NCBI GenBank assembly: GCA_020436865.1
Contig: JAGQXA010000872.1
Coordinates: 1 to 9,793, forward strand
DNA from: Saprospiraceae bacterium
Lineage (GTDB): Bacteria > Bacteroidota > Bacteroidia > Chitinophagales > Saprospiraceae
Length of the DNA stretch: 9,793 bases
Reading direction: 5' to 3'
Part shown: positions 7,339-9,793 of the stretch, one piece after another
How positions within the stretch are numbered: position 1 is the stretch's first letter
Layout of the letters: each line of letters opens with the position of its first letter
Translations under genes and position numbers: made by a program
Notes under the pieces: model-generated
Told to the model about the DNA's origin: nothing
What the model saw: only the letters and a program-made list of their open reading frames with translations
Databases searched by the model: none

Positions 7339-7367
7339 TTTGATAACTCAATTTTTCACTATATTTG
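7339..7367 (+). promoter_or_regulatory. Bacteroidota-type promoter of gldJ
   Basis: TTTG (7339-7342), a 17-base spacer and TATATTTG (7360-7367) fit the Bacteroidota -33/-7 consensus. They lie in an AT-rich stretch (about 7320-7400) inside otherwise GC-rich DNA. Transcription would start near 7374, with a leader of about 30 A-rich bases (CAAAAAGCTAAAAATATC in outline), as is common before Bacteroidota starts that lack a Shine-Dalgarno sequence. The elements and spacing equal those of porV. Confidence 0.8.
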
Positions 7368-7404
7368 TTCGTCCTTTCAAAAAGCTAAAAATATCTATTA
7401 GGTG

Positions 7405-8913
7405 ATGAAAAATCTGTTGAAGTTAAGCGCGTTCTCCTTGCTCTTTGCGTTAGTGCTCAGCTCGTGCGGCTCCAAGGAGCGCTCGGCGACTACCGGCTGG
7501 GCTTACAATGACCAAAAGTGGGGAGGATTTGAAAAACTCGACTACGAAGGCCAGGTGACCGGCCCGAACCTCGTTCTGATCGAAGGCGGTACCTTCACCA
7601 TGGGACTGACCGAGCAGGACGTGACCTTCGACTGGTCCGCTATTCCGCGTCGGGTAACGGTTTCTTCCTTTTACATGGACGAAACCGAGATCTCCAATTC
7701 CGATTATCGCGAATACCTCTACTGGCTGGATCGCGTCTTTGGGGAATCCTTCCCGGAAGTGGCCATGAACGCCATGCCCGACACGATGGTCTGGCTCGAC
7801 GAACTGGCCTACAACGAGCCGTTCCTGGAAACCTACTTCCGCCACCCGTCCTACGACGACTACCCCGTAGTAGGCGTCAGCTGGCTGCAAGCCAACGACT
7901 ACTGCCAGTGGCGGACCGACCGGGTCAACGAAATGATCCTGATCGAGAAAGGGATCCTCAATCCCAACCCCGAACAGCAAGACGAAGATAACTTCAATAC
8001 CGAGGCCTACCTCGTCGGACAATATCAAGGCGATGTGCGCAAGAACCTGAAAGACCTGCGGACTGGCGGCGAGCGCTCCGTGCGCTTCGAAGACGGCATT
8101 CTGCTGCCTTCCTACCGCCTGCCGACGGAAGCCGAGTGGGAATACGCCGCACTGGCGCTGCAAGGCAACCTGAGCTCCGAACAGGACGAGCGCATCACCG
8201 ACCGCCGGATCTATCCGTGGGACGGCAATACGGTGCGCTACCAGAAGCGCAACAAATATCAGGGTAAGATCCTGGCCAACTTCAAGCGTGGCCGTGGCGA
8301 CTACATGGGTATGGCCGGTAACCTCAACGACCGCGCTCACATCACCGCCCCCGTACGTTCGTACATGCCCAACGACTTTGGCCTGTACCACATGGCCGGT
8401 AACGTCAACGAATGGACGATGGACCTCTATCGTCCGCTGACCAGCAGTACCCTGCGCGATTCCGATAACCACGAACTCAACCCCTATCGCGGTAACAAGT
8501 TCCAGACCAAGGTCCTCGACGAAAACGGCGCCCCCGTAGAAAAGGATAGCCTCGGTCGCCTGAAGTACCGCTACCTGGAAGACGACGAAGTAGCCGACCG
8601 CGAGAACTTCAAGCGGGGTCAGACCTACGACTACCTCGACGGCGATAAGGAATCGGAAGTGTTCTACGACTACGGCAAGACCACCCTGATCAGCGACAAG
8701 GCTCGCGTGATCAAAGGCGGTTCGTGGGCCGATCGCGCCTACTGGATGTCGCCGGCCACCCGCCGCTACAAAGAGGAGGATAAGGCCGACCGCACCCTCG
8801 GTTTCCGCTGCGCCATGACCCGGACCGGTACGCCGACCGGCAACGACGACGTCAAAGGTGGTGGCAACCACTTCAACGTCAAGAGCAAGAAGGAAAAGCG
8901 GCGCTACAAGTAA
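7405..8913 (+). CDS. gldJ: Gliding motility / T9SS lipoprotein GldJ
   Basis: GldJ is a lipoprotein required for gliding in Flavobacterium, where it also stabilises its paralogue GldK, a T9SS core ring component. The 502-residue product has a lipoprotein signal with lipobox LSSC (lipidated Cys21). An FGE-sulfatase (SUMF1-like, PF03781) fold follows: EGGTFTMG (60-67), YRLPTEAEWEYAA (from 237), YHMAGNVNEW (328-337), KGGSW (437-441) and LGFRCAM (465-471). The insertions SATTGWAYNDQKWGGF, MPDTMVWLDELAYNE, DYPVVGVSW and QWRTDRVNE are characteristic of GldJ rather than GldK. The tail is basic (KSKKEKRRYK); in Flavobacterium the GldJ C-terminus matters for motility more than for secretion. I chose the ATG at 7405; a GTG directly before it would add one residue. 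Codon choice is strongly C-ending (AAC, TAC, GAC), suggesting high expression. It precedes murF, as I recall from Flavobacterium. Confidence 0.94.
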   Translation: MKNLLKLSAFSLLFALVLSSCGSKERSATTGWAYNDQKWGGFEKLDYEGQVTGPNLVLIEGGTFTMGLTEQDVTFDWSAIPRRVTVSSFYMDETEISNSDYREYLYWLDRVFGESFPEVAMNAMPDTMVWLDELAYNEPFLETYFRHPSYDDYPVVGVSWLQANDYCQWRTDRVNEMILIEKGILNPNPEQQDEDNFNTEAYLVGQYQGDVRKNLKDLRTGGERSVRFEDGILLPSYRLPTEAEWEYAALALQGNLSSEQDERITDRRIYPWDGNTVRYQKRNKYQGKILANFKRGRGDYMGMAGNLNDRAHITAPVRSYMPNDFGLYHMAGNVNEWTMDLYRPLTSSTLRDSDNHELNPYRGNKFQTKVLDENGAPVEKDSLGRLKYRYLEDDEVADRENFKRGQTYDYLDGDKESEVFYDYGKTTLISDKARVIKGGSWADRAYWMSPATRRYKEEDKADRTLGFRCAMTRTGTPTGNDDVKGGGNHFNVKSKKEKRRYK

Positions 8914-8935
8914 CAAAGCTTTTTGATTGATCTCC

Positions 8936-8977
8936 GAATGAGCCTCCACTTCTACAAGGGTGGAGGCTCATTCTTTT
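8936..8977 (+). terminator. Hairpin terminator after gldJ
   Basis: GAATGAGCCTCCAC (8936-8949) pairs perfectly with GTGGAGGCTCATTC (8960-8973) across a 10-base loop, followed by TTTT (8974-8977). It begins 22 bases after the gldJ stop. The U-tract is short, so termination may be partial, which would let some transcripts continue into murF only 20 bases further on. Confidence 0.78.
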
Positions 8978-8996
8978 GTCGACACTTCATTGGGCC

Positions 8997-9793
8997 ATGT
9001 TTCCGACCTCCATCCCCGATCTCTATCAGCGTTTTCTCGAATCGCAGCGCGTCGTCAGTATCGACAGCCGCCGCATTAGTCCGGGTTGCCTGTTCTTCGC
9101 CTTGAAAGGAGAGCGCTTCGACGGCAATGCCTACGCAGCCGAAGCGCTCCGCCAGGGCGCTTCCTGGGCCGTGGTCGACGATCCTGCGGTCGCCGGCGAG
9201 CACGAACGCTTCCTGTGGGTCGACGATGCGCTCGGCAGCCTGCAGCAACTGGCCACCCACCACCGCCGGCAATTCGATATTCCCTTACTGGCCATCACCG
9301 GCAGCAACGGCAAAACGACGACCAAGGAACTGATCGCGGCGGTCCTGTTCAGCCAGTACCGCCTGCATTTCACCCAAGGCAACCTGAACAACCACATCGG
9401 CGTGCCGCTGACCCTGCTGGCGATGCCGCCCGAAACGGAAGTGGCCGTGATCGAAATGGGCGCCAATCACCAGGGGGAGATCGATCTGCTCTGCCGGATC
9501 GCCCTGCCGACCCATGGGATCATCACCAATATCGGAAAAGCGCATCTGGAAGGTTTTGGCGGCATCGAAGGGGTGAAGAAGGGAAAGTCGGAGCTCTATC
9601 GCTTTCTCGCTGCGCACGGTGGCGTGGCATTCATCAATCAGGATGAACCCTTTCTCGGAGAACTGGCGGCGCCGGTCGGCAAAAAGGTCTTCTATCGCGA
9701 GGCGGCCGAGGGCGAAGGCGATTTCGATCGCGGCTACGGGATCCGTCTGCTGGCCGAAAAGCCCTTTATTCGGGCGGCCTTCGAGGCCGAGGG
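8997..9793 (+). CDS. murF: UDP-N-acetylmuramoyl-tripeptide--D-alanyl-D-alanine ligase, N-terminal 265 residues (cut by window edge)
   Basis: MurF joins D-Ala-D-Ala to the UDP-MurNAc-tripeptide in the cytoplasm using ATP, the last cytoplasmic step in making the peptidoglycan monomer. From the ATG at 8997 the frame is open for 265 codons to the window end; the family is usually about 430-460 residues. The N-terminal substrate domain shows VVSIDSRRISPGCLFFALKG and FDGNAYAAEAL. The ATP-binding domain has the P-loop ITGSNGKTTTKE (100-111), GNLNNHIGVPLTLL (from 128), EMGANHQGEI (from 153) and NIGKAHLEGFGG (from 178). The lysine-rich KKGKSELY element follows, where Mur ligases hold a conserved lysine. 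No separate promoter is clear: a TTCTTTTG at 8971-8978 is one mismatch from TAnnTTTG but overlaps the gldJ terminator. The gene may depend on readthrough. Confidence 0.96.
   Translation, partial: MFPTSIPDLYQRFLESQRVVSIDSRRISPGCLFFALKGERFDGNAYAAEALRQGASWAVVDDPAVAGEHERFLWVDDALGSLQQLATHHRRQFDIPLLAITGSNGKTTTKELIAAVLFSQYRLHFTQGNLNNHIGVPLTLLAMPPETEVAVIEMGANHQGEIDLLCRIALPTHGIITNIGKAHLEGFGGIEGVKKGKSELYRFLAAHGGVAFINQDEPFLGELAAPVGKKVFYREAAEGEGDFDRGYGIRLLAEKPFIRAAFEAE

Noticed and set aside
7402..7404. GTG as the gldJ start
   Set aside because: The ATG directly after it gives the standard MKN lipoprotein signal, and GTG adds only one Met.
7450..8949. 499-codon open frame antisense to gldJ
   Set aside because: It mirrors the codon bias of gldJ. 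The product has no recognisable domain, and the frame runs through the gldJ terminator hairpin.

Overview
The window comes from a Bacteroidota genome, most likely a fairly GC-rich member of the Saprospiria (Lewinella/Haliscomenobacter-like). The phylum call is strong: the window holds PorV, PorU, PorP/SprF and GldJ, which belong to the type IX secretion system (T9SS) and gliding machinery found only in Bacteroidota. Two clear promoters also have the Bacteroidota form TTG-N17-TAnnTTTG, and Shine-Dalgarno sequences are absent or weak. The class-level call is inference from gene content and composition.

Layout from left to right. (1) The left edge holds the first 42 codons of a leftward gene with an N-terminal hydrophobic segment. 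(2) A 67-bp perfect palindrome sits in the divergent gap. (3) rnpB, the RNase P RNA, runs rightward and ends at a bidirectional terminator shared with the next gene. (4) porU then porV are read leftward. They encode the T9SS sortase and the outer-membrane carrier that brings it cargo. A 112-bp gap between them carries heptamer repeats and porV's own promoter. (5) A 219-bp divergent gap follows. (6) A PorP/SprF-family gene is read rightward. (7) gldJ follows, with a well-formed promoter and a downstream hairpin terminator. (8) murF follows and runs off the right edge.

How the genes work together: T9SS cargo carries a C-terminal domain (CTD), crosses the outer membrane, is handed to PorV, and is processed by PorU, which removes the CTD and attaches the protein to the surface. 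PorP/SprF is an outer-membrane partner of the machine. GldJ is a lipoprotein with a formylglycine-enzyme-like fold that is needed for gliding and for stability of the related core lipoprotein GldK. rnpB and murF are housekeeping neighbours.

I found no mobile element with a transposase, no CRISPR, no phage genes and no tRNA, and nothing that I can defend as a wholly new system. The observations most worth following are the 67-bp palindrome between two divergent promoters, an AT-rich patch with altered codon use inside the PorU CTD, the heptamer repeats between porU and porV, and a calcium-loop-like, cysteine-bearing insertion in PorV.
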